Shown here: piece by piece, positions 25,685-34,640 of the stretch
Numbering within the stretch: position 1 is the first letter of the stretch
How the letters are laid out: each line of letters opens with the position of its first letter
Source of the DNA: an uncultured Algibacter sp.
Lineage (GTDB): Bacteria; Bacteroidota; Bacteroidia; Flavobacteriales; Flavobacteriaceae
NCBI RefSeq assembly: GCF_947487575.1
Contig: NZ_CANKXG010000008.1
Span: forward strand, 124,001 to 188,000
Direction of reading: 5' to 3'
Length of the DNA stretch: 64,000 nucleotides
Made by a program: the position numbers and the translations under genes
The notes under the pieces: model-generated
Seen by the model: the letters and a program-made list of their open reading frames with translations, nothing else
Told to the model about the DNA's origin: nothing
Databases searched by the model: none

Positions 25685-26495
25685 AAGTCAGTAATAAAAC
25701 GAGCCATAATATTGGTAATCCTTCTACAAAAAAAGAACAGTAATATTTATTTTGTTCAACTCTACTAAAGCACACATATAACGCTGTTATAATGGAAACA
25801 ATTAATAACACGGTAATTGAATTTGTGCTAGTTTCATCTTTTAAAAATTCTAATAAGTAGAATACTAACAAAAGTACTATGCCTAGAGTTTTTGTTTTTT
25901 TAACTCCAAGTTTTTGTGGAATAGTTAATAACGCTATCTTATCGAATTTTAAATCCCTTATCTCAAAAGGCAACATTAATACCAAAACAAATAAAAATCG
26001 CTGGATACTGAGTAAAATAATATCCAGATTAAAACCATAATTGGCATTAATTAAAGGAATAAAAACAGTTACTCCGGCCCATACTAAAGCAATTACATAA
26101 ACTTTTAATCCGCCAACACTTCTGAGGGTACTATTTTGTTTTGCCCCAATAGGAATAGCATAGAAAACAGTTAATACTGCAAAACTTGCAATAAAAATAT
26201 GTGTATACAGTTTTAGCTGAACTGCATAATAACACATTAAAATAAAGCAAATAAAAGATAGTACTTGAATCAACTTAAGCCAATTTGCCAACCGCCTATG
26301 CCGAAACTTCGCAACACCAAAATACTTAACAAAATTATAACCGGTAATTGTAGCATAAAACACAAAATATAATACTGATTCAGTATATGTTAAATTTAGG
26401 TTTATTAAGGTAATCCAGGTTAAAGAATATACCGATAAAGCTACATGAATACTACTGTTTATATAAAAGTTAAAAAGTTGTTTTAAAAACCTCAT
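25677..26495 (-). CDS. UbiA-like prenyltransferase-family membrane protein
   Basis: A 272-residue protein with about eight transmembrane helices. The region PFEIRDLKFDKIALLTIPQ resembles the second Asp-rich loop of UbiA prenyltransferases. The first Asp motif (NxxxDxxxD) is not clear: GYNFVKYFGVAKFRHRRL occupies that position. It may therefore be a divergent or inactive member. It is convergent with the anti-sigma gene by eight bases. A TACATTTG box lies at 26500-26507, directly before the start, which suggests a nearly leaderless transcript. Confidence 0.65.
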   Translation of the reverse strand: MRFLKQLFNFYINSSIHVALSVYSLTWITLINLNLTYTESVLYFVFYATITGYNFVKYFGVAKFRHRRLANWLKLIQVLSFICFILMCYYAVQLKLYTHIFIASFAVLTVFYAIPIGAKQNSTLRSVGGLKVYVIALVWAGVTVFIPLINANYGFNLDIILLSIQRFLFVLVLMLPFEIRDLKFDKIALLTIPQKLGVKKTKTLGIVLLLVFYLLEFLKDETSTNSITVLLIVSIITALYVCFSRVEQNKYYCSFFVEGLPILWLVLLLTFN

Positions 26496-26499
26496 AAGG

Positions 26500-26507
26500 C
26501 AAATGTA
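26500..26507 (-). promoter_or_regulatory. -7 box (TACATTTG) for UbiA-like gene
   Basis: Exact TAnnTTTG match on the minus strand only five bases before the ATG. The transcript would begin at or within a few bases of the start codon. Confidence 0.4.
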
Positions 26508-26581
26508 ATTAAAGTGTTGATAACGTTCATGAATAGTTAAAAACTTTACTTTCTACTCAATAAAATACATCAAATATTACG

Positions 26582-26589
26582 TATTTTTG
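26582..26589 (+). promoter_or_regulatory. -7 box (TATTTTTG) for gcvP
   Basis: Exact TAnnTTTG match 28 bases before the chosen gcvP ATG. A -33 TTG at ideal distance is not visible. Confidence 0.5.
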
Positions 26590-26617
26590 CGAATTGTATA
26601 ATTTAAATCCTGTGTTA

Positions 26618-29467
26618 ATGAACACGAATGCTTTCGCTTTGCGTCATATTGGTCCGAGAGAAGACGATCAAAAACTTATGTTGAAAACTTTAGGTTTAGA
26701 CTCTTTAGATCAATTGATTTATGAAACTATTCCTGATGATATTCGTTTAGAAAATGGTTTGAATTTAGATAGCCCAATGACTGAACATGAATATTTATTA
26801 CATATTCATGATTTGTCAAAAAAAAATAAAGCTTACAAAACCTATATAGGGCTAGGTTATCACCCTACCATTCTTCCTGCTGTTATTCAAAGAAATATTC
26901 TTGAAAACCCTGGTTGGTATACAGCTTACACCCCTTACCAAGCCGAAATAGCACAAGGTAGACTAGAAGCATTACTGAATTTTCAAACTATGGTGATGGA
27001 CTTAACAGGAATGGAGATTGCCAACGCTTCTTTACTTGACGAAAGTACTGCAGTGGCTGAAGCCATGAGTTTACTTTTTGCTGTTAGAGAACGTGATCAG
27101 AAAAAAGCAGGCATAAATAAGTTCTTTGTTTCAAATAATATATTACCACAAACATTGTCATTATTACAGACTAGAGCAAACCCTATTGGAATTGAATTAG
27201 TAATAGGTAATGAAGAGGCATTTGATTTTACAGAAGGATTTTTCGGTGCTATTTTACAATACCCAGGTAAAGACGGTCAAATTACTGACATAAAATCATT
27301 TATAAGTCAAGCGAATAAAGCTAGAATTAAAGTGGCTGTTGCTGCTGATATTTTAAGTTTAGTAAAGTTGGAGGCACCTGGTAAATTTGGAGCTGATGTG
27401 GTTGTTGGAACCACGCAACGTTTTGGAATACCAATGGGGTATGGTGGCCCTCATGCTGCATATTTTGCAACTAAAAAAGCTTATAAACGTGATTTGCCTG
27501 GTCGTATTATTGGTGTTACTAAAGACGCTAGCGGTAATCGTGCATTGCGCATGGCGTTACAAACAAGAGAGCAACATATTAAACGGGCTAAAGCCACTTC
27601 AAATATCTGTACCGCACAAGTACTATTAGCTGTTATGGCCAGCATGTATGCTGTATATCACGGCCCTAAAGGCTTAAAATTTATTGCCAACAAAGTGCAT
27701 AACAAAGCTTCAACTTTAGCTAATGCTTTAGAAAAATTAGGGTATAAACAAATAAACACGTCTTATTTTGATACACTTCAAATTAAAACTAAAGCTAAAA
27801 AAATAAAAAAAATAGCAACTAAAAAGAAAGTTAATCTATTTTATCCAGACTCCGGAACAGTAACAATTTCAATTAATGAAACTACAGCTATTCGAGATAT
27901 TAATTATTTGATTTCTGTTTTTGCTGAAGCTGCAAAAAAAGAAACTATTATAATTTCTGAAGTTGAACACACCAATAATATTTCAGAATCCTTACAAAGA
28001 CAATCTCAATTCTTAACCGAATCTGTATTTAACACACATCATTCGGAAACCGAATTAATGCGCTACATCAAATCTTTAGAACGTAAAGATTTAGCATTAA
28101 ATCATTCTATGATTTCATTAGGTTCCTGTACAATGAAATTAAATGCAGCCTCAGAAATGCTTCCATTAAGTTGGTTTAAATGGGGTAACATACACCCTTT
28201 TGCCCCTTTAAAGCAAGCAAAAGGTTATCTAACTATTTTAAAAGAGCTGGAAGATCAATTAACTGAAATTACTGGTTTTGCAGCAACATCATTACAACCA
28301 AATTCTGGGGCTCAGGGTGAGTTTGCAGGATTAATGGTTATAAAAGCATATCATGAATCACGTAATGACCATCATAGAAATATCTGTTTAATTCCATCTT
28401 CAGCTCATGGTACTAATCCAGCTAGTGCGGTTATGGCAGGTATGAAAGTGGTTGTTACCAAATCGACTGAAGAAGGCAACATTGATGTAGACGATTTACG
28501 CGAAAAAGCAGAATTACACAAAGATAATCTTTCGGCTTTAATGGTGACTTACCCATCAACTCATGGGGTTTACGAATCAGCAATCAAAGAAATTACAAAA
28601 ATTATTCATGATAATGGCGGACAGGTTTACATGGATGGAGCAAACATGAATGCTCAAGTTGGTTTAACTAACCCAGGAAATATCGGGGCAGATGTTTGTC
28701 ATCTTAATCTGCATAAAACCTTTGCCATACCCCATGGCGGTGGTGGCCCTGGTGTTGGCCCTATTTGTGTAGCAAAGCAACTTGAGCCATTTTTACCTGG
28801 AAATCCTTTAGTAAAGACCGGAGGAAAAAAAGCTATTACAGCAATTTCGGCAGCCCCTTTTGGCTCTGCGCTAGCTTGTTTAATATCTTACGGCTATATA
28901 AAAATGCTTGGCGCTGAAGGCTTAAGAGAATCTACTAAAATTGCTATTTTGAACGCTAACTATATAAAACAACGTCTTCATGGAAGTTTTGAAACTTTAT
29001 ATTCTGGAGAACAAGGCCGTGCAGCACATGAAATGATAGTAGACTGTAGGCCTTTTAAAGCAAATGGCATTGAAGTTACAGATATAGCAAAACGCTTAAT
29101 GGATTATGGGTTTCATGCACCTACTGTATCATTCCCAGTAGCCGGAACTTTAATGATTGAACCTACTGAAAGCGAAACTAAAGCTGAAATAGACCGTTTT
29201 TGTGATGCTATGATTGCAATTAAAAAGGAAATAGATAGCGTATCAAAAGAAGATGGCAATAATGTATTAAAAAATGCACCTCACACATTAAACATGATTA
29301 CTTCTAATGGATGGTATTTTCCTTATTCTCGTGAAGAAGCAGCATTCCCTTTAGAGTATATAAGAGATAATAAGTTTTGGCCTAGTGTTAGACGTGTTGA
29401 TGATGCCTATGGTGACCGAAATTTAATTTGTTCATGCATCCCAATTGAAGCTTATGCTGAAGCATAA
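26618..29467 (+). CDS. gcvP: glycine dehydrogenase (aminomethyl-transferring), P protein
   Basis: PLP-dependent decarboxylase of the glycine cleavage system. At 949 residues it is the single-chain form with both N- and C-terminal homologous halves. The PLP lysine is K700 in HLNLHKTFAIPHGGGG. The N-terminal half has FALRHIGPREDDQ and the substrate region YTPYQAEIAQGRLEALLNFQ. I use the ATG at 26618 rather than one eight codons upstream, because MNTNAFALRHIGP matches the family start and the -7 box at 26582 leaves a short leader. gcvH and gcvT are not in the window. It is followed by the FabH-like operon 106 bases later. Confidence 0.96.
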   Translation: MNTNAFALRHIGPREDDQKLMLKTLGLDSLDQLIYETIPDDIRLENGLNLDSPMTEHEYLLHIHDLSKKNKAYKTYIGLGYHPTILPAVIQRNILENPGWYTAYTPYQAEIAQGRLEALLNFQTMVMDLTGMEIANASLLDESTAVAEAMSLLFAVRERDQKKAGINKFFVSNNILPQTLSLLQTRANPIGIELVIGNEEAFDFTEGFFGAILQYPGKDGQITDIKSFISQANKARIKVAVAADILSLVKLEAPGKFGADVVVGTTQRFGIPMGYGGPHAAYFATKKAYKRDLPGRIIGVTKDASGNRALRMALQTREQHIKRAKATSNICTAQVLLAVMASMYAVYHGPKGLKFIANKVHNKASTLANALEKLGYKQINTSYFDTLQIKTKAKKIKKIATKKKVNLFYPDSGTVTISINETTAIRDINYLISVFAEAAKKETIIISEVEHTNNISESLQRQSQFLTESVFNTHHSETELMRYIKSLERKDLALNHSMISLGSCTMKLNAASEMLPLSWFKWGNIHPFAPLKQAKGYLTILKELEDQLTEITGFAATSLQPNSGAQGEFAGLMVIKAYHESRNDHHRNICLIPSSAHGTNPASAVMAGMKVVVTKSTEEGNIDVDDLREKAELHKDNLSALMVTYPSTHGVYESAIKEITKIIHDNGGQVYMDGANMNAQVGLTNPGNIGADVCHLNLHKTFAIPHGGGGPGVGPICVAKQLEPFLPGNPLVKTGGKKAITAISAAPFGSALACLISYGYIKMLGAEGLRESTKIAILNANYIKQRLHGSFETLYSGEQGRAAHEMIVDCRPFKANGIEVTDIAKRLMDYGFHAPTVSFPVAGTLMIEPTESETKAEIDRFCDAMIAIKKEIDSVSKEDGNNVLKNAPHTLNMITSNGWYFPYSREEAAFPLEYIRDNKFWPSVRRVDDAYGDRNLICSCIPIEAYAEA

Positions 29468-29573
29468 AAAAAACGGTTGAACGTCGTAATTTATACCAAA
29501 ACATGAATAGCTATTAACTAAAAACTACATAATTTAGTATGCACGCATAACAACAATAGTAAATATCTATTTT

Positions 29574-30632
29574 ATGAATATCAAAATTACTGGCACAGGA
29601 AGCTATATTCCTTCGAATGTTGAAAAGAATGAAGATTTTCATAATCATAAATTTTTAAATAGCGATGGTTCAGCTATAAAAGCTTCAAGTGAAGTCATTG
29701 TAAAAAAGTTTAAAGCCATAACAGGTATTGACGAAAGACGTTACGCGAAAAGTCATTTAAACACATCAGACTTAGCATCCTTTGCTGCAGAAAAAGCTAT
29801 AGAAAACGCCAAAATTAACCGTGAAGATTTAGATTATATTATAGTTGCTCATAATTATGGTGATGTAAGACATGATAGCAACCAAAGTGACACCGTACCG
29901 AGTATTGCTTCAAGAGTAAAACACTTATTACGCATTAAAAACCCAAAATGTATTGGTTATGATTTACTTTTTGGATGCCCAGGGTGGGTTGAAGGAATTA
30001 TTCAAGCAAATGCTTTTATAAAATCTGGTATTGCAAAAAAATGCCTTGTAATTGGTGCTGAAACGCTTTCTCGTGTTATAGACCCTCATGACAGAGATTC
30101 CATGATTTATAGTGATGGTGCTGGAGCTGTAGTTTTAGAATACACAAGTGAAGAAGGTGGAATTACAGCTCATGAATCTGCTACTTTTGCTTTAGATGAA
30201 GCACACTTTATTTATTTTGGCGAAACAAATAATCCTCAAATTGAAGACAACAGACGTTACATTAAAATGTATGGTCGAAAAATTTATGAATTTGCACTAA
30301 CTAACGTTCCTCTAGCAATGAAATCTTGTCTTGATAAAAGTGGTGTTCATATTTCTGAGATTAAAAAAATATTAATCCATCAAGCTAATGAAAAAATGGA
30401 TGAAGCCATTGTTAAACGCTTTTATGAACTTTACGACATGGATATGCCTATGAATATTATGCCAATGAGTATTGGAAAATTAGGAAATTCCAGTGTAGCA
30501 ACTATACCTACTTTATATGACCTTATTTTGAATGGGGATTTGGAGTATCAAGAAATAAACAAAGGCGATACTATTATTTTTGCAAGTGTTGGAGCAGGTA
30601 TGAATATTAATGCTATTGTTTATAAGCAATAA
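29574..30632 (+). CDS. 3-oxoacyl-ACP synthase III (FabH-like) family protein
   Basis: A thiolase-fold condensing enzyme of 352 residues. The catalytic triad is visible: C135 in LLFGCPGWVEG, H269 in ILIHQANEKM and N305 in KLGNSSVATIP. It should therefore be active in Claisen-type condensation, probably with an acyl-CoA and malonyl-ACP. It is longer than housekeeping FabH (about 320) and lies in front of a methyltransferase-like and a glycosyltransferase gene, separated by two and 24 bases. It is therefore more likely part of a specialised lipid or surface pathway than the primary FabH. That pathway is not identified. Confidence 0.85.
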   Translation: MNIKITGTGSYIPSNVEKNEDFHNHKFLNSDGSAIKASSEVIVKKFKAITGIDERRYAKSHLNTSDLASFAAEKAIENAKINREDLDYIIVAHNYGDVRHDSNQSDTVPSIASRVKHLLRIKNPKCIGYDLLFGCPGWVEGIIQANAFIKSGIAKKCLVIGAETLSRVIDPHDRDSMIYSDGAGAVVLEYTSEEGGITAHESATFALDEAHFIYFGETNNPQIEDNRRYIKMYGRKIYEFALTNVPLAMKSCLDKSGVHISEIKKILIHQANEKMDEAIVKRFYELYDMDMPMNIMPMSIGKLGNSSVATIPTLYDLILNGDLEYQEINKGDTIIFASVGAGMNINAIVYKQ

Positions 30633-30634
30633 TT

Positions 30635-31156
30635 ATGTACGAAAAGACCTTTCCAAATAAGCGTTTTAAGCATACTCTTGAATTTTTAGAAAAACATGTT
30701 TCAAATTCACAATCTATTTTAGATTTGGGGGTCATAAATCCATTTTCTAAAATCATGAAAGAACATAACTATAAGGTTGAAAATACCAAAGGAGAAGATT
30801 TAGACACTGATACATCTACTATTGAAAAATCTGAAGCTGATGTAGTAACGGCTTTTGAAATTTTCGAGCATCTTCTCTCCCCATTTACTGTTTTAAAATC
30901 TATAAAATCAGATAAATTAGTTGCTAGCGTGCCTCTTAAATTATGGTTTTCTTCAGCCTATAGAAGTAAAACAGATATGTTAGACAGGCACTATCATGAA
31001 TTTGAAGATTGGCAGTTTGACTGGTTATTAGAAAAAACGGGGTGGAAAATTATAGATAGGCAAAAATGGACTAATCCAACAAAAAAAATTGGTATTCGAC
31101 CTATTTTAAGATGGTTTACTCCTAGATATTATATAGTTTATGCGGAAAGAGCTTAA
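30635..31156 (+). CDS. methyltransferase-like protein
   Basis: A 173-residue class-I methyltransferase-like protein. LDLGVINPFSKIMKEHNY occupies the motif I position but lacks the glycine-rich loop, and ADVVTAFEIFEHLLSPF is the motif IV region with an EIFEHL typical of SAM methyltransferases. The later part (DRHYHEFEDWQFDWLLEKTG) is also family-like. The weakened SAM loop means catalytic activity is uncertain. It starts two bases after the FabH-like stop and is followed by a glycosyltransferase, so it acts in the same unknown pathway. Confidence 0.7.
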   Translation: MYEKTFPNKRFKHTLEFLEKHVSNSQSILDLGVINPFSKIMKEHNYKVENTKGEDLDTDTSTIEKSEADVVTAFEIFEHLLSPFTVLKSIKSDKLVASVPLKLWFSSAYRSKTDMLDRHYHEFEDWQFDWLLEKTGWKIIDRQKWTNPTKKIGIRPILRWFTPRYYIVYAERA

Positions 31157-31180
31157 CTTTATATCATAAACTTTAAAACT

Positions 31181-32032
31181 TTGAACTTCTACATTATTAT
31201 TCCTGCTCATAACGAAGCTGATTCAATTGGTCTTACTCTTCATTCTTTGGTTAATCAAACATTGAAACCAAAGCAAGTGGTTATAGTAAATGATAACTCA
31301 ACAGATAATACACAAACTGTTGTTGATGGCTATGCTCAAAAGCACCCATTTATTTCGATAGTTCACAACAAATCTTCTAACCAACATTTACCAGGTTCGA
31401 AAATCATAAATGCATTTTATAAAGGCTATGAAACCCTAGATAGCAACTATGATGTGATTTGTAAGTTTGATGCCGATTTGATTTTTCCAAATAACTATTT
31501 AGAACAATTAGCTAATCATTTTAAAAATAATAATCAGCTTGGTATGGCTTCGGGGTTTTGTTACATCGAAAAAAATGGTGATTGGGTTTTAGAAAATTTA
31601 ACAAGAAAAGACCATATTCGAGGAGCTTTAAAAGCATATAGAAAAGACTGTTTTTTAGAAATAGGAAAACTAAAACCATCTATGGGATGGGACACCGTTG
31701 ATGAATTACTGGCAAAATATTACAACTGGCAAATTTTAACGGATGATTCATTGCATGTAAAGCATTTAAAACCTACTGGAACAAATTATAATAAAAAATC
31801 TAAATATTTGCAGGGTGAAGCCATGTATAAAATGCGATATGGATTGGCGATAACATTCATTTCAGCTTTAAAACTAGCTTTAAAGAAAAGAAGCTTTTCT
31901 TTATTCAAAGATTATATGGCTGGTTATTTTAAAGCAAAAAAAGAAAAAATTAACTTTTTGGTTTCTGATGGAGAAGGTAAATTTATTAGAAAGCTTCGCT
32001 GGAATGGCATCTTAACAAAATTAAAGAATTGA
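31181..32032 (+). CDS. family 2 glycosyltransferase
   Basis: A 283-residue GT-A-fold transferase. FYIIIPAHNEADSIG is the nucleotide-sugar start, VNDNSTDNTQ the second segment, and KFDADLIFPNNYLE the metal-binding DxD. The acceptor region contains MGWDTVDELLAK. The frame starts at TTG 31181, because an in-frame stop lies nine codons upstream and no ATG is available. There is no clear transmembrane helix, so it is probably cytoplasmic or peripheral. It ends the FabH-like operon. A short dispersed repeat follows at 32036-32058. Donor and acceptor are unknown. Confidence 0.85.
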   Translation: MNFYIIIPAHNEADSIGLTLHSLVNQTLKPKQVVIVNDNSTDNTQTVVDGYAQKHPFISIVHNKSSNQHLPGSKIINAFYKGYETLDSNYDVICKFDADLIFPNNYLEQLANHFKNNNQLGMASGFCYIEKNGDWVLENLTRKDHIRGALKAYRKDCFLEIGKLKPSMGWDTVDELLAKYYNWQILTDDSLHVKHLKPTGTNYNKKSKYLQGEAMYKMRYGLAITFISALKLALKKRSFSLFKDYMAGYFKAKKEKINFLVSDGEGKFIRKLRWNGILTKLKN

Positions 32033-32035
32033 GAT

Positions 32036-32058
32036 GCTTCGACTGCGCTCAGCATGAC
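32036..32058 (+). repeat. short dispersed repeat CTTCGACTGCGCTCAG
   Basis: GCTTCGACTGCGCTCAGCAT followed by GAC lies between the convergent glycosyltransferase and nuclease genes. It is the cleanest copy in the window of the motif also seen at 8380, 16325, 16375 and 24726. Confidence 0.75.
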
Positions 32059-32066
32059 AAAATAGG

Positions 32067-32876
32067 CTAGTTAAAACTCCAATCCATATAACTACTTGAA
32101 GCTTCAAGTTTATTTTCAATCACATCATCCAATTCAGGAAAGAAATCAATACCCGTTAATCTTTCAATTTCATCCACGGATACTACAAAATCATATAAAG
32201 GTTTTTTTGAATTTTTATGTGGCATCAAAAAAGCAATCATTTTTGTTTTACCGGTATTGTTATCAATCAAAACTTTATAAAACTGATTTGGTACTGAAAC
32301 ATCCTCATTACCAATAGTTTCCATACTTCCTTTTAAAACTCCGCCAGTTATCACAAAAACACCATCATATTTTCTAGCCCAGTAGCGCACTTTTTGCTCT
32401 AACGCATTCCAAATTCCAGCATTAAATTGATGCTCTTGTGGGCTAATATTACTTGTTAAAAAAGTCTCATCATGAGCTTCTTTAGTATATCTCCTATCTC
32501 CTGCAGGGCAAAGATGTCCGCGATCATAACCCGAGTTTTTATAATTCCTCCAACTTGCAGCACCTGTTTTTACAGCCTTATCAATTTCAAAATAAGGTCG
32601 TTTATGATTGGTGTTTAACAGGTGTGCTTTTTTTAATTCGTAAGCCACCCATTCTGCTTGTTCATGAGTTTCACTATAAGACAGCGAATATCCATTATGA
32701 TGTATAATTTGATTTGTTGTACTAGTGGGTAGAAAATATTCGTTTGTTGTATGCTTTGTTTTTGCTCCTTCGAATATTACTTCAGACTTTTCTTCTTCAG
32801 CTAAAAAAAAGTCATATCCATATACACAAAAAACAATTACAATTGCTAAAAGTGAAAACCAAAAGCGCTTTTTCAT
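32067..32876 (-). CDS. DNA/RNA non-specific endonuclease (NUC1 family)
   Basis: A 269-residue beta-beta-alpha-metal nuclease. The catalytic motif is D118-R-G-H in GYDRGHLCPAGDRRYT. The metal-binding segment is TSNISPQEHQFNAGIWNALE, with N152 the likely ligand. An N-terminal hydrophobic helix (about 6-22) without a lipobox acts as an export signal or anchor, so the enzyme is extracytoplasmic and probably scavenges nucleic acids. Its ATG overlaps the last base of the PafA-like stop, implying translational coupling; both products could feed phosphate and nucleotide scavenging. Confidence 0.9.
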   Translation of the reverse strand: MKKRFWFSLLAIVIVFCVYGYDFFLAEEEKSEVIFEGAKTKHTTNEYFLPTSTTNQIIHHNGYSLSYSETHEQAEWVAYELKKAHLLNTNHKRPYFEIDKAVKTGAASWRNYKNSGYDRGHLCPAGDRRYTKEAHDETFLTSNISPQEHQFNAGIWNALEQKVRYWARKYDGVFVITGGVLKGSMETIGNEDVSVPNQFYKVLIDNNTGKTKMIAFLMPHKNSKKPLYDFVVSVDEIERLTGIDFFPELDDVIENKLEASSSYMDWSFN

Positions 32877-34531
32877 TAATCTATTATAAATTCTAAAGGT
32901 TGCCCTATAGTAAAGTTGGGAAAACTAATTCCTAATAAGGCTGAAATAGTAGGAGCTATATCGGTGATCTCAGTTTTTTTGAATGTATGTCCTTGTCTAA
33001 TACCCTTTCCAAAAAATAATAAAGGCACATGGGTATCATAATTAAAACCGCTACCATGTGTTGAACCTGTTTTTCCATAGGAAATAAAAGCAGGATCATC
33101 AACTAATAAAATATCGCCGGAACGTTTTTGATTAAAACCTTTTTGCAATAAACTTTCTATTCCGTCATTGAAGTCAATCGTAGTCATAGTAGTTGCTGTA
33201 TATACTTTATCAATGTTTTTATAGGTTAACTGCTCATTAGCGATTTCTTGTTGAACATTCTTTAAGTCTAATTTCAATGCCTTAATCTTCTCTCTATTTA
33301 AAAAAACTTGACTATTGCTAATATTTTCTACAATATCAATTGTGCCATAAGTATCAATTAAAAATTTATTGAATTTTTCTTTTCTTTCTGAACGCTGTAT
33401 ATAACCTGCAGGAATTTTGGCAGATTTCAAATACGCAGGCACTTCAACTGCTCCATGGTCTGCAGTTAAAAACACCGTATATTCACCTATTCCTACTTCA
33501 GCATCTAACACTTTAAAAAAACGTACTAAATCTTTATCTAATCGAATATAAGTGTCTTGAATTTCTTTTGAATTTACTCCAAAATTATGCCCCACATAGT
33601 CTGTACTTGAAAAACTAACAGTTAATACATCAGTTATCTCATCTTTTCCTAGTCCCTCAGCTTTTATAGCTTCTATAGCAAAATCGGTAACAATACTATT
33701 TCCAAAAGGAGTAGTTTTCAAAATATCGAAATCCATATTATTTTTTGCTAACTTTTTTAAATCGTATGGAAAAGTTGCTGTTTTTTTTCCTTTAAATCCT
33801 CCTTCAAAATTATTTAAATCGTTACCACTTTCAGAATACGTTGTGATATCGTATAACGTATTCCATGTTTTTATATAATTTTCAATTTGCCTTGAAGTAT
33901 TAAAAGTTCTCACCCATTTAGGCAAATCTTTCATATAATAAGTGCTTGACACAAAGTTACCTTCTTTCTTACCTCTAAACCAGTACGCTGCATTAGCAGT
34001 ATGACCAACAGGTAAAATAGCCCCTCTATCTTTGATTGAAATACCAATACTCTTACCTCGCATTTGAGTAAAAAGTCTATTTTGATCTGCAAAAGTTGTG
34101 GTTTTCATCCTATGGGGAGACATTCTCTCTTTTTTAGAATTTGTCCCTATAGCTACAACAGAACTATCACTAGCACAATAAACAGTCTTTTTTAATTCTT
34201 TATCATACCAATTATTTGCAATTATACCATGATACCTGGGTGTTGTACCTGAGAACACAGAAGCATGACCAGGCCCCGTATAAGTTGGCACATAATTAAA
34301 ATGATTGTTTTTACAATTAAATCCTTCATTAATCATTCGTTTAAAACCACCTTCACTATATTTATTATAAAACCGGGTTAAATAATCGTATCTCATTTGA
34401 TCTACAACAATCCCAACAACTAGTTTTGGATTATCATTAATAATTGTATTCTTCTCAGAACTCATTTGGCTTTGAGCCTTACATGAAAAAGAAGTTACAA
34501 ACACCAATAACAAGTAAAATATTTTTTTCAT
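32876..34531 (-). CDS. PafA-type alkaline phosphatase / nucleotide pyrophosphatase-phosphodiesterase
   Basis: A 551-residue exported phosphatase of the alkaline-phosphatase superfamily. The first metal Asp is in VGIVVDQMRYDYLTRF. The nucleophile is Thr85 in PTYTGPGHASVFSGTTP (Thr as in the flavobacterial PafA rather than Ser). Further metal ligands sit in FSSTDYVGHNFG and FLTADHGAVEVP. The signal MKKIFYLLLVFVTSFSC has a lipobox-like Cys17. I choose ATG 34531 over TTG 34555, since an AAGGAG lies between. Likely role: phosphate release from organic phosphates. It is one base-overlapped with the nuclease gene. Confidence 0.88.
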   Translation of the reverse strand: MKKIFYLLLVFVTSFSCKAQSQMSSEKNTIINDNPKLVVGIVVDQMRYDYLTRFYNKYSEGGFKRMINEGFNCKNNHFNYVPTYTGPGHASVFSGTTPRYHGIIANNWYDKELKKTVYCASDSSVVAIGTNSKKERMSPHRMKTTTFADQNRLFTQMRGKSIGISIKDRGAILPVGHTANAAYWFRGKKEGNFVSSTYYMKDLPKWVRTFNTSRQIENYIKTWNTLYDITTYSESGNDLNNFEGGFKGKKTATFPYDLKKLAKNNMDFDILKTTPFGNSIVTDFAIEAIKAEGLGKDEITDVLTVSFSSTDYVGHNFGVNSKEIQDTYIRLDKDLVRFFKVLDAEVGIGEYTVFLTADHGAVEVPAYLKSAKIPAGYIQRSERKEKFNKFLIDTYGTIDIVENISNSQVFLNREKIKALKLDLKNVQQEIANEQLTYKNIDKVYTATTMTTIDFNDGIESLLQKGFNQKRSGDILLVDDPAFISYGKTGSTHGSGFNYDTHVPLLFFGKGIRQGHTFKKTEITDIAPTISALLGISFPNFTIGQPLEFIID

Positions 34532-34640
34532 TTTTTCTTTAAATTTCTCCTTCAAAAATACGTTTTTTAAAACATCATAATTTAAAATTAAGGTTAAATT
34601 GGTATAAGTTTTTTTTACTTTAGCAGTTACAAATTTATAT

